A DNA stretch of 64,000 nt, taken from positions 17,542 to 81,541 of IMG/VR virus record IMGVR_UViG_3300027668_000011; one strand, 5' to 3'. Below the pieces are notes generated by a model that saw nothing but the letters and a program-made list of their open reading frames with translations, did not search any database and had not been told where the DNA came from. Positions within the stretch are counted from its first letter, which is position 1. Each line of letters begins with the position of its first letter. Made by a program: the position numbers and the translations under genes. This document shows positions 40,122-49,700 of the stretch, piece by piece. This stretch comes from a virus.

Positions 40122-40868
40122 ATGGCAAATGAAACATCAAATACCCAACCTAGTGTAAACAGCGAAGACGGTTCTCAAGAATTTAATCAATTCATGAAAC
40201 GCAACGACGGCACAGAATTTGGGGAAATAGACTGGCGAGCAAGAATCCGACCTAAGAAAGGCGGAGAGAAATGGGCATACGGTCTAGTAGATCCCGATGA
40301 TCCTTCTAAAGAAATTACTGATAGTGTACTAAAACCATTGCAAGAGAGAGGCGGAATTGTGTTTCCTTTTACTCCGGATATCTTCCTTGCGGCTTCAGTA
40401 GATTATAATGAGTCTACCCAACATGGATCGAACTATCCGTTTTATACATACATTAATAGTAGACCTACAACGATACCTATCACAGGAACGTTCACAGCAA
40501 ATACTACAGACGAAGCACAATATATGTTAGCAATATTTCATTTTTTAAGAAGTGTTACTAAAGCATTCTATGGTGATAGTGCTGTTAAGAGTGGATTCTT
40601 TGGAACTCCTCCTCCAGTGTTATTATTTGAATACTTAGGAGAATTTGGGTTTAACAAAGTTCCAGTTATCATACGAAACTATAACTTCCAGTTACCGCCC
40701 AACGTAGATTACGTTCCGGTTAAATACAAAGGTAAAACTACAATGATGCCAACGGAAACTAGTATAATGATAGAACTTGCACCACAATACACATATAGAA
40801 AAACAAGAAAGAAATTTAACTTGCAAAGATTTACTAGTGGCAAGGGACTATCGGATGGATTTATCTAA
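40122..40868 (+). CDS. Baseplate tail-tube cap/initiator, gp48/gp54 type
   Basis: Starting at 40122 (AAGGAG ribosome site; the frame upstream to 40080 precedes the promoter and is rejected), the 248-residue protein matches the gp48/gp54 type. Segments are DWRARIRPKKG, GIVFPFTPDIFLAASVDYN, FYTYINSRPTTIPITGTFTA, FLRSVTKAFYGD and TPPPVLLFEYLGEFGFNKVP. These two related proteins cap the baseplate and start tail-tube growth; sequence alone does not tell me which one this is. It begins a four-gene baseplate operon (TAATG overlap with gp53). Confidence 0.85.
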   Translation: MANETSNTQPSVNSEDGSQEFNQFMKRNDGTEFGEIDWRARIRPKKGGEKWAYGLVDPDDPSKEITDSVLKPLQERGGIVFPFTPDIFLAASVDYNESTQHGSNYPFYTYINSRPTTIPITGTFTANTTDEAQYMLAIFHFLRSVTKAFYGDSAVKSGFFGTPPPVLLFEYLGEFGFNKVPVIIRNYNFQLPPNVDYVPVKYKGKTTMMPTETSIMIELAPQYTYRKTRKKFNLQRFTSGKGLSDGFI

Positions 40869-41167
40869 TGGCTAACACGGTTAACAAAGACAGTTTTTTA
40901 CGCAGAGCTTCCACAAGAGGATTATTTCTTGACGTAAACGATTTGCCTAAACTTCCAAAAAGTCGAGCAGATAGAAAGTATTCAGTAGAACCTAAATACG
41001 CAAAACGCCCTGACTTACTAGCATACGAACTATATGGAACGGTCCAACTATGGTGGGTGTTTGCATTAAGAAACCCAGATGCATTAGTAGACCCTATAGA
41101 AGACTTTGTGTCAGGTTTAATAATATTCGTACCCTCTAAGGAAGTAATAGACAGGCTAGCAAACTAA
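40868..41167 (+). CDS. 53: Baseplate wedge protein, gp53 type
   Basis: The 99-residue protein has the gp53 pattern: a KRPDLLAYELYGTVQLWWVF core followed by NPDALVDPIEDFV and a GLIIFVPS end. T4 gp53 has 196 residues, and shorter forms occur in marine relatives. It helps join baseplate wedges. The start overlaps the upstream stop (TAATG), and its own stop overlaps the next start (TAATG), so the operon is tightly coupled. Confidence 0.88.
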   Translation: MANTVNKDSFLRRASTRGLFLDVNDLPKLPKSRADRKYSVEPKYAKRPDLLAYELYGTVQLWWVFALRNPDALVDPIEDFVSGLIIFVPSKEVIDRLAN

Positions 41168-43653
41168 TGTTTGGATCTTCCAAAGACAAAGAGACAGCTG
41201 AAACTCCTATAAAGGAAGACCGATGGATTGGTGCTGTAGCCGGTAACAAACTAGATGCTTTCAATAACGCATCATATAATTTTAGACTTTACATGATACC
41301 CGATGATGACGGCAACGGCGGCGGATATAAAAACGGAGCCTTAAAAGCCGCACCAGAACAAACAGTTATTATTGCTCAGACTAGTGTAACTGGTGTAGCA
41401 ATAGAAAATGTAGAATTAAATATCGTTAGGTCCGGAGCAGGTGTATTTGTGACCAACGGTTCTTTTACACTTATACAGCCCGGCGCCGCAGACTTACTAG
41501 ACCAGATACAGATGGCAAAACAAGTGCTAGGCATCAAAGCCGGTATGTTTGCTAATGCACCTGTATTTCTCGAATTGAACTTTAAAGGATACACAGAGGA
41601 TTTAGACGATAATGAATCCGGTGGCGAACCTGTTTCTATCGATGGGCCATGGTGTTGGCAATTAGAAATTGCGACTATCGATGTAAACATTAATGATGCT
41701 GGTAGCACATATGATGTTACGTTCGTACAAACCGAATCAACCGCATACTCGGATACATTTTATACAATTCCAGCTGACACCAGTATGACTGGTAGCACTA
41801 TTGTAGAATGTATGAAATCCTTAGAAGATACACTTAAACAGTTCAGAGAAGACAACTATAAAGAACATGCTGTACAAGATGAAGTATCGTTTGACTTCTC
41901 TAATCTTGTGTTGATGCTCGATGGAGACGGCAATTTAAATTATAGTAACTACAAACAAGCTGAACAAGTAAACAGATTAATGAATGCAGATTCCATGGGA
42001 ATCAAGACCAGAGAAGAATACGATAAAATATTAGAAGACAATCCAGACAGTTTAGATGGTGGTATAGAAGCCAGCGGTGGAGTTTGGAGACGAAACAGAA
42101 TACAACTAAAGCAAGGCACTAACTTACATAAGATCCTTACAACATTGCTAGTAATGAATGATGACTTTTTAAAGGCAATCACAAGAAAGACAGACTTCAC
42201 TGATCCTACCATAGACAAAGACGGTCTAGACATGAATCAAACATTTACCACATGGTACAGAATAGAAGCGGTTACTGAGTGGCTAGACTATGACCATAGA
42301 AGAAATACTTACGCAAAGAAAGTAACTTATAAACCTATACTTTATGAAACAGCAGACGACTCACTAGCCAGTGGCCCGGGTGAATTTGATACTACTAAAG
42401 AAAATATTAACACTCGAATAAATGAACTGAAAATAAAAAAAGCATATCATTATTTGTATACTGGACAAAATGACCAAATTTTAGAAGCAACTATTGGCTA
42501 TAAAGCAGGACAACTATTACTAGGTGCTCCGCAAGGAGGATTGATGGGTGATGCATCTACTAATCCTAACGCACCAGGAACTCCGACAACTGATGACGAC
42601 CTCAACAATTCACAAAAGAAGGCTAAGATTGCGGCGGCACAAGAAAACACAGACGCACTAACCAAGAAATTAAATAACTCTGCATACCAGAATGAAGTTG
42701 CTGACCAACTACAGTTAAGTGCTTCTGAAAGAAAGTCTCTACAAGAAAATAAACAGACACAAAGGAATTTAGCAGAAGCTATGGTATTATTGAATAACGG
42801 AGGCAATGATCCGCTAGGGTATTTCAGGTCCCAAGAAGCCAATGCAGATCCTAGCACCCCTACATCATCGGATCCGACGCCAACGCAAAACGACCCACCG
42901 TACAAGCCAGAGCCGAGTGGCTATTTGTATGGAGCGGATCTTATTGACAATGCCGGCGGCAGTGAAATTGTTATTGGCGAACTTAGTTCTCGTCAAGCAA
43001 TGAACTCGTTAAAGATGGCAGTTACTAAACCGGGATTTGACTATACTAAGAGTATTGTGTCCACATCAGGTAATACTGTTGACGGCACGCCTAAAGCAAC
43101 ATTGTTTGGATACATGTACCAAAATGTCAATGATGCAAGTATATTAATTGATTTAGGATTAAAAATTAGAGGCGATGTATGGTACTTAGGCGAGAAGCCA
43201 ACGGACCCGCAGAAAGGCAAAGGCATGTCAGCGAAACTAGACAACATTGGAAAGGCAACCACTATGGATTCCATATCGTATACCGGCAATGATAACTATT
43301 TTCTATTTACAATGCAAACTCCGAGGGTAATAGATCCTGATATGGATGATGAAGATAACAACACAGGGTATCTTGAGAAAGCAGGCACGGCTTACTTTAT
43401 AAGCGGTGTATATCAAATCATGGCAACTACATGTACATTTAGTAATGGCATGTTTGAAATAGAAGTAAATGCTAAAAAGAATACAGCACTAAATTTATCT
43501 GAGTACGACATAGTAGATATAGATTACGGAGATGGCTACTTAGCCGGTCCAGCAGATGATGGATTTGATCCTAATGCAGAAGCAGACGCCGTCAACGCAC
43601 GACAACTAGAAACATTTAATGAGTCCAAAGCGGACAGGAGTACAGGCGGATGA
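41167..43653 (+). CDS. Baseplate hub structural protein (gp27-like position)
   Basis: The 828-residue protein lies between gp53 and gp5. It begins with a beta-rich region (NASYNFRLYMIPDDDG, ELNFKGYTED, CWQLEIATIDVNINDAGSTY), contains a low-complexity, helical, Gln/Asn/Pro-rich linker at about residues 460-580, and ends with another beta-rich domain. T4 gp27, the partner of gp5 in the hub, has 391 residues. Position next to gp5 and the beta-rich N-terminal domain support a hub role. The gp27 identity is a guess. Its stop overlaps the gp5 start (ATGA). Confidence 0.6.
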   Translation: MFGSSKDKETAETPIKEDRWIGAVAGNKLDAFNNASYNFRLYMIPDDDGNGGGYKNGALKAAPEQTVIIAQTSVTGVAIENVELNIVRSGAGVFVTNGSFTLIQPGAADLLDQIQMAKQVLGIKAGMFANAPVFLELNFKGYTEDLDDNESGGEPVSIDGPWCWQLEIATIDVNINDAGSTYDVTFVQTESTAYSDTFYTIPADTSMTGSTIVECMKSLEDTLKQFREDNYKEHAVQDEVSFDFSNLVLMLDGDGNLNYSNYKQAEQVNRLMNADSMGIKTREEYDKILEDNPDSLDGGIEASGGVWRRNRIQLKQGTNLHKILTTLLVMNDDFLKAITRKTDFTDPTIDKDGLDMNQTFTTWYRIEAVTEWLDYDHRRNTYAKKVTYKPILYETADDSLASGPGEFDTTKENINTRINELKIKKAYHYLYTGQNDQILEATIGYKAGQLLLGAPQGGLMGDASTNPNAPGTPTTDDDLNNSQKKAKIAAAQENTDALTKKLNNSAYQNEVADQLQLSASERKSLQENKQTQRNLAEAMVLLNNGGNDPLGYFRSQEANADPSTPTSSDPTPTQNDPPYKPEPSGYLYGADLIDNAGGSEIVIGELSSRQAMNSLKMAVTKPGFDYTKSIVSTSGNTVDGTPKATLFGYMYQNVNDASILIDLGLKIRGDVWYLGEKPTDPQKGKGMSAKLDNIGKATTMDSISYTGNDNYFLFTMQTPRVIDPDMDDEDNNTGYLEKAGTAYFISGVYQIMATTCTFSNGMFEIEVNAKKNTALNLSEYDIVDIDYGDGYLAGPADDGFDPNAEADAVNARQLETFNESKADRSTGG

Positions 43654-45194
43654 GTTTACGCGGAAATTATAGAGCAGATAAGTTTAAAGTTAGTAGAAAT
43701 AATCCCACTGCGGAAATGACTAAAAATGCTGATTTAGATTTCGGTGTATATTTAGGCGAAGTTATTGTTAGACCTAAAGACGATACTAACAGTGGCAGAC
43801 TAACAGTGTATATTCCATCGTTAGGCAAAGATAGAGATAATCCGAGTAATTGGGTTAATGCATTCTGGAGTACTCCGTTTGGTGGAAGTACCCCGGCTAA
43901 CAGAATTGGAGACAATTTAGCATCGTATGTCGAAACACAAAAAACATATGGCATGTGGATGGTACCGCCTGATGTAGGTAACTGGGTATTAGTATGTTTT
44001 GCTGACGGCAAATCTAAATTACCATTTGTACTAGGATGTTTACTACCAGATCAAATGGCTAACATGGTACCTGGTAATGCCGCAGGCAGAACTTTTGGCA
44101 CAGACCAAAAATTGCCAGTTGCAGAAGTTAATAGACAAACAGACCAAATAAATCACGGTGTTAATGCTACACGACCAGTTAACCCATATATAACAAAACC
44201 TATTCTTGACCAAGGCTTAATAAATGACAAGCTCAGAGGCTTATCGTCATCTAGTGCAAGAAGAGAATCACCTAGTGCAGTATTTGGTATATCTACTCCT
44301 GGTGCAGAAGATGTAAATTTAACTACAGGTAAAAAAGACGGCACACACAGAACAGGTGGACACAGTTTTGTGATGGACGATGGCGACATCAACGGCGACA
44401 GTAAAAATATAAGAATTAGAACAGCAGGTGGCAACCAAGTATTAATGGACGACACTAACGGACTAATTTATATAATAAATGCAAAAGGTACTGCGTGGGT
44501 AGAGATGAGTGGAGACGGCGACATACAAATATATAGTGAAAAAGATATTTCGTATAGAGCTAAAGGTAACATCAATATTCGTGCAGACAAAAATTTAAAT
44601 CTAGAAGGCAACACATCTGTAAATATTAATGCAGGTGTTTATGGCGAAGCACATGAACAACAAGACGAGGACGGCAATCAACGTGGCGTACTCAACATTA
44701 ACGCTGGCGCAGAAGCTACTATGAAAGTTATGAAAGACTTTGTGTTAGAAGTAGACGAGTTAGGCAGTATGCATTTAACTGCCAGACGATCACTACTTGC
44801 AACCGCTGGCGCTGACATGCATTTAAATGCTAAGTCTAACATGTTTAGTACAGCGTCAGAAACTCAGCATATTAAGGCAGGCGGTGAGACAAATATACAA
44901 GCAGGTAATAAAGTAAACGTAGTGGGCAGTACGGTGCATCTCAATGATGGTGGTAGTGCAACACAGGCAGAAAACAGTAAAGCCGCTTTGGCTATACCGA
45001 CAATAGCACATGAAGACCAGCCAATAGAAACACCAGGGTGGGAATATGACTTTCAAGCAACTAGCGAAGATAATCCGTTGACCACTGACGGTGAGAGAGA
45101 TGGTAATAAAGATACTGTTACTAGTATTATAGAGCCATTACTGACTCGAGAGCCTTACATAGGCCATGCAGACAAAGACAAACCAACTAGTTAA
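43650..45194 (+). CDS. 5: Baseplate hub/spike protein, gp5 type without lysozyme domain
   Basis: The 514-residue protein has an N-terminal OB-fold region (YLGEVIVRPKDDTNSGRLTV, YGMWMVPPDVGNWVLVCFAD, FVLGCLLPDQ) as in gp5/VgrG proteins. The C-terminal part is a repeated-strand region (about 270-440: DIQIYSEKDISYRAKGNINI, then NLNLEGNTSVNIN) like the spike beta-helix. The T4 lysozyme domain between these parts is absent. It should form the central spike that punctures the outer membrane. Confidence 0.85.
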   Translation: MSLRGNYRADKFKVSRNNPTAEMTKNADLDFGVYLGEVIVRPKDDTNSGRLTVYIPSLGKDRDNPSNWVNAFWSTPFGGSTPANRIGDNLASYVETQKTYGMWMVPPDVGNWVLVCFADGKSKLPFVLGCLLPDQMANMVPGNAAGRTFGTDQKLPVAEVNRQTDQINHGVNATRPVNPYITKPILDQGLINDKLRGLSSSSARRESPSAVFGISTPGAEDVNLTTGKKDGTHRTGGHSFVMDDGDINGDSKNIRIRTAGGNQVLMDDTNGLIYIINAKGTAWVEMSGDGDIQIYSEKDISYRAKGNINIRADKNLNLEGNTSVNINAGVYGEAHEQQDEDGNQRGVLNINAGAEATMKVMKDFVLEVDELGSMHLTARRSLLATAGADMHLNAKSNMFSTASETQHIKAGGETNIQAGNKVNVVGSTVHLNDGGSATQAENSKAALAIPTIAHEDQPIETPGWEYDFQATSEDNPLTTDGERDGNKDTVTSIIEPLLTREPYIGHADKDKPTS

Positions 45195-45406
45195 GCTGTT
45201 TCGTTATTCTTATTTGTATGTATTTGTTGTTGTAAATCAGCAAACTTGATATAGGCTCTATATTTGCCTTCTTGTTCTTCAGCAACTGATCTTCTTAAAG
45301 TTTTAATTTCGGCTCTTAGTTGATTACATTCGTTGTTCTTGTCAACAAGCATAAGACGAAGTTCTTCTTCTAAGGTATCGTTTAAGCTATGGTTATTATT
45401 CACCAA
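45191..45406 (-). CDS. Small coiled-coil protein
   Basis: The 71-residue product is a charged, almost entirely helical protein (LEEELRLMLVDKNNECNQLR) without membrane segment. It starts inside the end of the hydrolase gene (11-base overlap), and its stop overlaps that of the convergent gp5 gene. It is the last gene of an early operon. Function unknown. Confidence 0.5.
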   Translation of the reverse strand: MVNNNHSLNDTLEEELRLMLVDKNNECNQLRAEIKTLRRSVAEEQEGKYRAYIKFADLQQQIHTNKNNETA

Positions 45407-46046
45407 ACATCTCCCTTTTTATAATTTCAACCGTTTCAAAATTAACTAGCACTTCGTTGTGACTAGTACCCATTTCAATCTGTTTCAAATTATTAAAATT
45501 ACTAGGAACAGATTTCTGTGTTTTAACAGTTAGAGTGCCATCGTTAGATTCACCCATACCAGCAAGAGCATTTCCGGCTCCTCTAGTTCCTGTTGTTACT
45601 ATGTTAATTATCTTAAAATCATTGTTTACAGTTTGTAATGCAGTGATAAACGTACTCTTTGGATTTAGTGCTGTAAAAAGTTTGCTGTGTCTGAATGCAT
45701 ACGATAACCATTTTGCTGTTCTACTACCGCCCCACGGAGCACTCATGGCTAAAAATACTTCACAGTTAGCAAATGCCTGTACCGCTTTTAATCCTAGCAA
45801 ACACCCGTAACTATGTGCTATTACGGAGAATGGTTCATGCCCAAACTCATCGAGTATTTCCATTTTGATACGAGTTACTAATGTTTCCGGTAGCTCTTGC
45901 GTGTCGTACTCTATATAAAGTACGTTATGTTCTGGCAAGAATATTTGTAAAAAGTTAAAACTTAACGTGGAGGCGCCACTACCATGTATAAAAACAATAT
46001 TTTTGTTAGGCGGTAACGGCATTCTTGAGCATAGATTCCATGTCAT
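45396..46046 (-). CDS. Alpha/beta-hydrolase-like protein
   Basis: The 216-residue protein has an alpha/beta-hydrolase pattern: an oxyanion-hole segment IVFIHGSGAS (about residues 16-25), a nucleophile elbow AHSYGC (Ser at about 78, a G-X-S-X-G variant with Ala first), and a late His in GTSHNEVL (about 196). An AGGAA ribosome site precedes the ATG at 46046; a later ATG at 46022 is weaker. It lies in a three-gene unit with an early sigma70-type promoter, so it acts before late genes. It lacks a signal peptide, so a cytoplasmic esterase or lipase is more likely than a lysin. Confidence 0.65.
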   Translation of the reverse strand: MTWNLCSRMPLPPNKNIVFIHGSGASTLSFNFLQIFLPEHNVLYIEYDTQELPETLVTRIKMEILDEFGHEPFSVIAHSYGCLLGLKAVQAFANCEVFLAMSAPWGGSRTAKWLSYAFRHSKLFTALNPKSTFITALQTVNNDFKIINIVTTGTRGAGNALAGMGESNDGTLTVKTQKSVPSNFNNLKQIEMGTSHNEVLVNFETVEIIKREMFGE

Positions 46047-46281
46047 AGAATTCCTGTGGTACTTTGCCCTTCTGACCTACAAGATTAACCATTTCGAACA
46101 ATACATAGCCCTTAGTGTGGTAATCGTAAATGCCTACGGAATGTAGACGATTCTGTTTTTTCGACATCATCTTTTGGAAACGAGGTCCGTACCCAGAAGA
46201 CTGATCAGTTAATTTTAACTGCTTGTTAACTGCGTCTGCTTTTTTGCAAATGCTGTCGAATCGTTCAATGATATTTCTCAT
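46006..46281 (-). CDS. Conserved-looking small protein of unknown function
   Basis: The 91-residue product is basic in its N-terminal half (KKADAVNKQLKLTD, MMSKKQNRLHSV) and has a compact beta-like middle (GIYDYHTKGYVLFEMVNLVG). No signal or membrane segment. It is the first gene after the sigma70-type promoter at 46331-46359, and its end overlaps the hydrolase gene by 41 bases. Family not recognised. Confidence 0.55.
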   Translation of the reverse strand: MRNIIERFDSICKKADAVNKQLKLTDQSSGYGPRFQKMMSKKQNRLHSVGIYDYHTKGYVLFEMVNLVGQKGKVPQEFYDMESMLKNAVTA

Positions 46282-46330
46282 TGTTATTCCTATAAATTTA
46301 TAAAATTAGCAAGATAATTCCTACTATGTT

Positions 46331-46359
46331 ATTATGTATCCATTCTATTGAAAAGTCAA
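46331..46359 (-). promoter_or_regulatory. Sigma70-type (early) promoter of the hydrolase operon
   Basis: The minus strand reads TTGACT (46359-46354), a 17-base spacer and CATAAT (46336-46331), one mismatch in each element. Confidence 0.78.
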
Positions 46360-46411
46360 CATTTTTTTAGGCTTATTATGGTGTTTATTATAACTAGTTT
46401 TAATCCTTTAG

Positions 46412-46419
46412 GATAAATA
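46412..46419 (+). promoter_or_regulatory. Late-type promoter immediately before gp25
   Basis: GATAAATA ends only 5 bases before the ATG at 46425, and an AGGA sequence that could be the ribosome site overlaps it (46410-46413). If this box is used, transcription would start at or within the start codon. Confidence 0.5.
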
Positions 46420-46424
46420 GTTGT

Positions 46425-46796
46425 ATGGCAAATATATACAGAGGATTCAGCACAACAGGCAAGGTAAGGGCACCTTATACGCTAATTGATGGTGAACTTA
46501 TAAAAGCTGACTTACTTAACGAACTTTATACCAAAAGAGGTGAGCGAGTAATGAGACCTACATATGGTACTAGAATTTGGGATATTATAATGAACCCTCT
46601 AGACCAATACGTTGTTGCAGAAATCAAAGAAGATATAGAGCGTATTGTATCGAAGGACAGCAGGGTAGAAATGACCGATATGTTCACTGATGTATTAGAC
46701 CACACAATTCGCATAACATTACACTTAAAGTTTAAACCGTTTTTATCGGAAGACACACTATTTGTAGAGTATGCTAGGGAAAACGTAGAGATATAA
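46425..46796 (+). CDS. 25: Baseplate wedge protein, gp25 type
   Basis: The 123-residue protein matches gp25 (T4: 132 residues), with IYRGFSTTG, LLNELYTKRGERVMRPTYGT, RIWDIIMNPLD and EDIERIVSKDSRVEM. The core resembles the lysozyme-like GPW/gp25 fold without catalytic function. It joins wedges around the hub. It starts the second baseplate operon; gp6 follows after one base. Confidence 0.93.
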   Translation: MANIYRGFSTTGKVRAPYTLIDGELIKADLLNELYTKRGERVMRPTYGTRIWDIIMNPLDQYVVAEIKEDIERIVSKDSRVEMTDMFTDVLDHTIRITLHLKFKPFLSEDTLFVEYARENVEI

Positions 46797-46797
46797 C

Positions 46798-49700
46798 ATG
46801 GCAGTTAATAGCAGACAAAATAATTTATTCGCGGCAGAAGATTGGTCAGTAGCCTATCAGGCATATAGTCAAGTAGACTTTCAAGCATACGACTTTGACA
46901 CTATTAGAAATGCAATGGTCGAATATATCAAATCTAATTTTCCAGAAAACTTCAATGATTATATTGAAAGTTCAGAATTCATAGCAATCATAGAATTGCT
47001 TGCCTACCTCGGGCAAAGTATTGCATTCAGAATGGATGTTAATACAAGAGAAAACTTTTTAGAAACTGCTGAGCGAAGAGACTCGGTATTTAAACTTGCT
47101 AGACAACTTGGATACAATCCAAAACGAAATATGCCTGCAAGTGGATTAATGAAAATTGTAAGCGTGTCAACTTCAGAGGCGTTAACAGATAGTTCGGGTG
47201 CAAGTATAAACGATAAAACTATTAGCTGGAACGATGCAAACAATCCAGACAGTTACGAACAATTTTTAACTATAATGAATAGTGCATTTGGTAATGTTAA
47301 CAGATTTAGTAAGCCTGTAAAAACAGGAACTGTCGGTGGAATCATAACAGACAGATACGATATTAACACTCCAATCACTGCATCGCAAACATACGGCTTT
47401 GATGTAAATGTTAACGGAGTTGACAGAGCATTTGAATTTGTGAATGTTGATTTTGAAGATGCCGGTGTGTTTGCAGAAAAGCATCCAGACAGCACAAACA
47501 ACTTTTCAATACTTCATAGAAATGACGGACTAGGATCATTAAGTAAAAATACTGGATTCTTTATGATGTTTAAGCAAGGCACATTGCGATCATCAAATTT
47601 CGATTTTACTACACCAATTGAAAACAGACAACAAGCAATTGCTGTTGATAATATTAATGAAACAGATGTATATTTGTCAGAAGTAGATAGTAATGATAAA
47701 GTATTAACTAAGTGGGTTAAAGTTCCAAACACTGTTGGACAGACTTTAATGTATAACACTAAGGCTAAAAATACTCCGTTATTATATGCTGTACAAAATG
47801 TAGGACAAGGTGGTATTAGACTACAGTTTGCAGACGGTAACTTTGCAAACGTACCTATGGGATCATTTAAAGCTCAGTACAGAGTTAGTGACAACGAAAG
47901 ATTTGCACTACAGCCAGATGATGTTAGAACTGTTGTAACAACTATACCATACTTTACAGGAGATGGTAAATCGCATCAGTTAACAATTACATCAAAACTA
48001 GAAAGCAAGGTATCAAACAGTTTACCTGCAGAAACACTTGCTGGCATTAAGGAAAGAGCACCACAGGCATATTATGCTCAAGACAGAATGGTTACAGCTC
48101 AAGACTACCAAGTACTTCCTTTAGCTAAAAGCACAAACATTAAAAAATTAAAAGTTACTAACAAAACACATGCTGGACACAGTAGATATATTGATATTAC
48201 AGATCCTACTAGTACTTTCCAGACCACAACTAGTATCGCAGAAGATGGCGCATTGTATGAAGAGCCTAGTAACTCTAGTGATGCATTTAAAGTAACAACT
48301 ACGAATACTACACAAGATTTTATTAACACAAAGTTTCCAACTATTATTAAGAACTTAAAACTTAATGATTTTATTTACAGCACATTTAGAACTAAAGTTA
48401 AAGAAGTTCCTGCTTATACTGATATGTTTGATATTTCATTATTCGGCATAACATGGAATACATTGCCAAGAATTGCTACAGGTGTGTTTGGGTATATGTC
48501 TGAGACATATACAGCTGGTGGAACACCTACTGACGTTAATGTAGCTAATACGCTGTTTAAAATTATACAGCCTGGCTATATGTTAAAATTCTATGATCCC
48601 ACTGATAAAACAAAATATGAATGGGCTAAGATTGTTAGTATGGATAACAACGGTGTTAGAAACTCGGCTAGTAGTACATCAAATGGCCCAGTTAAACTTA
48701 ATAAGAAAATTACAAATGGTTGGAAATGTGATGAAGTAATTGTTATTTTAAGAAAAACATTATTTGCATTAGAAGAACAGCAATTAAAATCGGCAATGGC
48801 TTCTAGAAGAACATTTGGCGTAAGATTTATGCCTAGCGAAAATAGATTCTATATTATAGAGAATAATAATTTAAGTACTGCTAAAGACTTTAGTGCTTCG
48901 TATACCGGAGATTCATCAGGAACAGGATTAGATGCAAGTTGGATATTAAAATTTAAATATGTTAATGTAGATACATTATCATACAGATATGATATTGAAA
49001 TTAGAGGAACACAATTTGTGTTCGAAAGTTTAGACGATGTTAGATTTTATAATGTCAATGAAAACAGGTTACAGGATAACGCAACAGGTTTAGCAAAATA
49101 CGATTCAATTGAATTACCAACATTAAACATTAAGCCTAGTTTCACAGAATCATTTACATGGGTTGACGAAGACGGTGTAATAATTGGAGACAAGTGGTAT
49201 TTAGGTACTACAGGATCTTACTTTTCTAATATACCGTTGATTTCCAGAAATGTTAAGCATTACGATATAGCAGTTTCAGTTATATCTAACTTAGGAATTT
49301 ATCAAAATGGAGCCATAGGGGCTTTTGTACAACCAACATCAATTGAATTAGGCACATCGGCATCAACAACTGTTACTGACAAAGTAGTAGTAGTTGCAGA
49401 CACTGGCGTAATTTATAAGTTGCCAAAAATAACTATAGCGTTTGATGGTACCACATTCGGTGGACCAATTTTAAATGCTACAGGCGGCATTGCATACAGA
49501 TATAATAATCAGAACTTAACACTGGCGGCAGGCGGTTCATGTACAGTAGCTGGCGCTTCTTTCCAATTAGCTACTAGTAACTATGCGGCACAGACAGGAA
49601 CACTTGTAGTTGACTTTGAAGCAAGACATCACTATGCTATAGACAACTCTGCTAGAAATAACAGAAGTGATACTATTGCAGTTAAGTATGTTAACGACAA

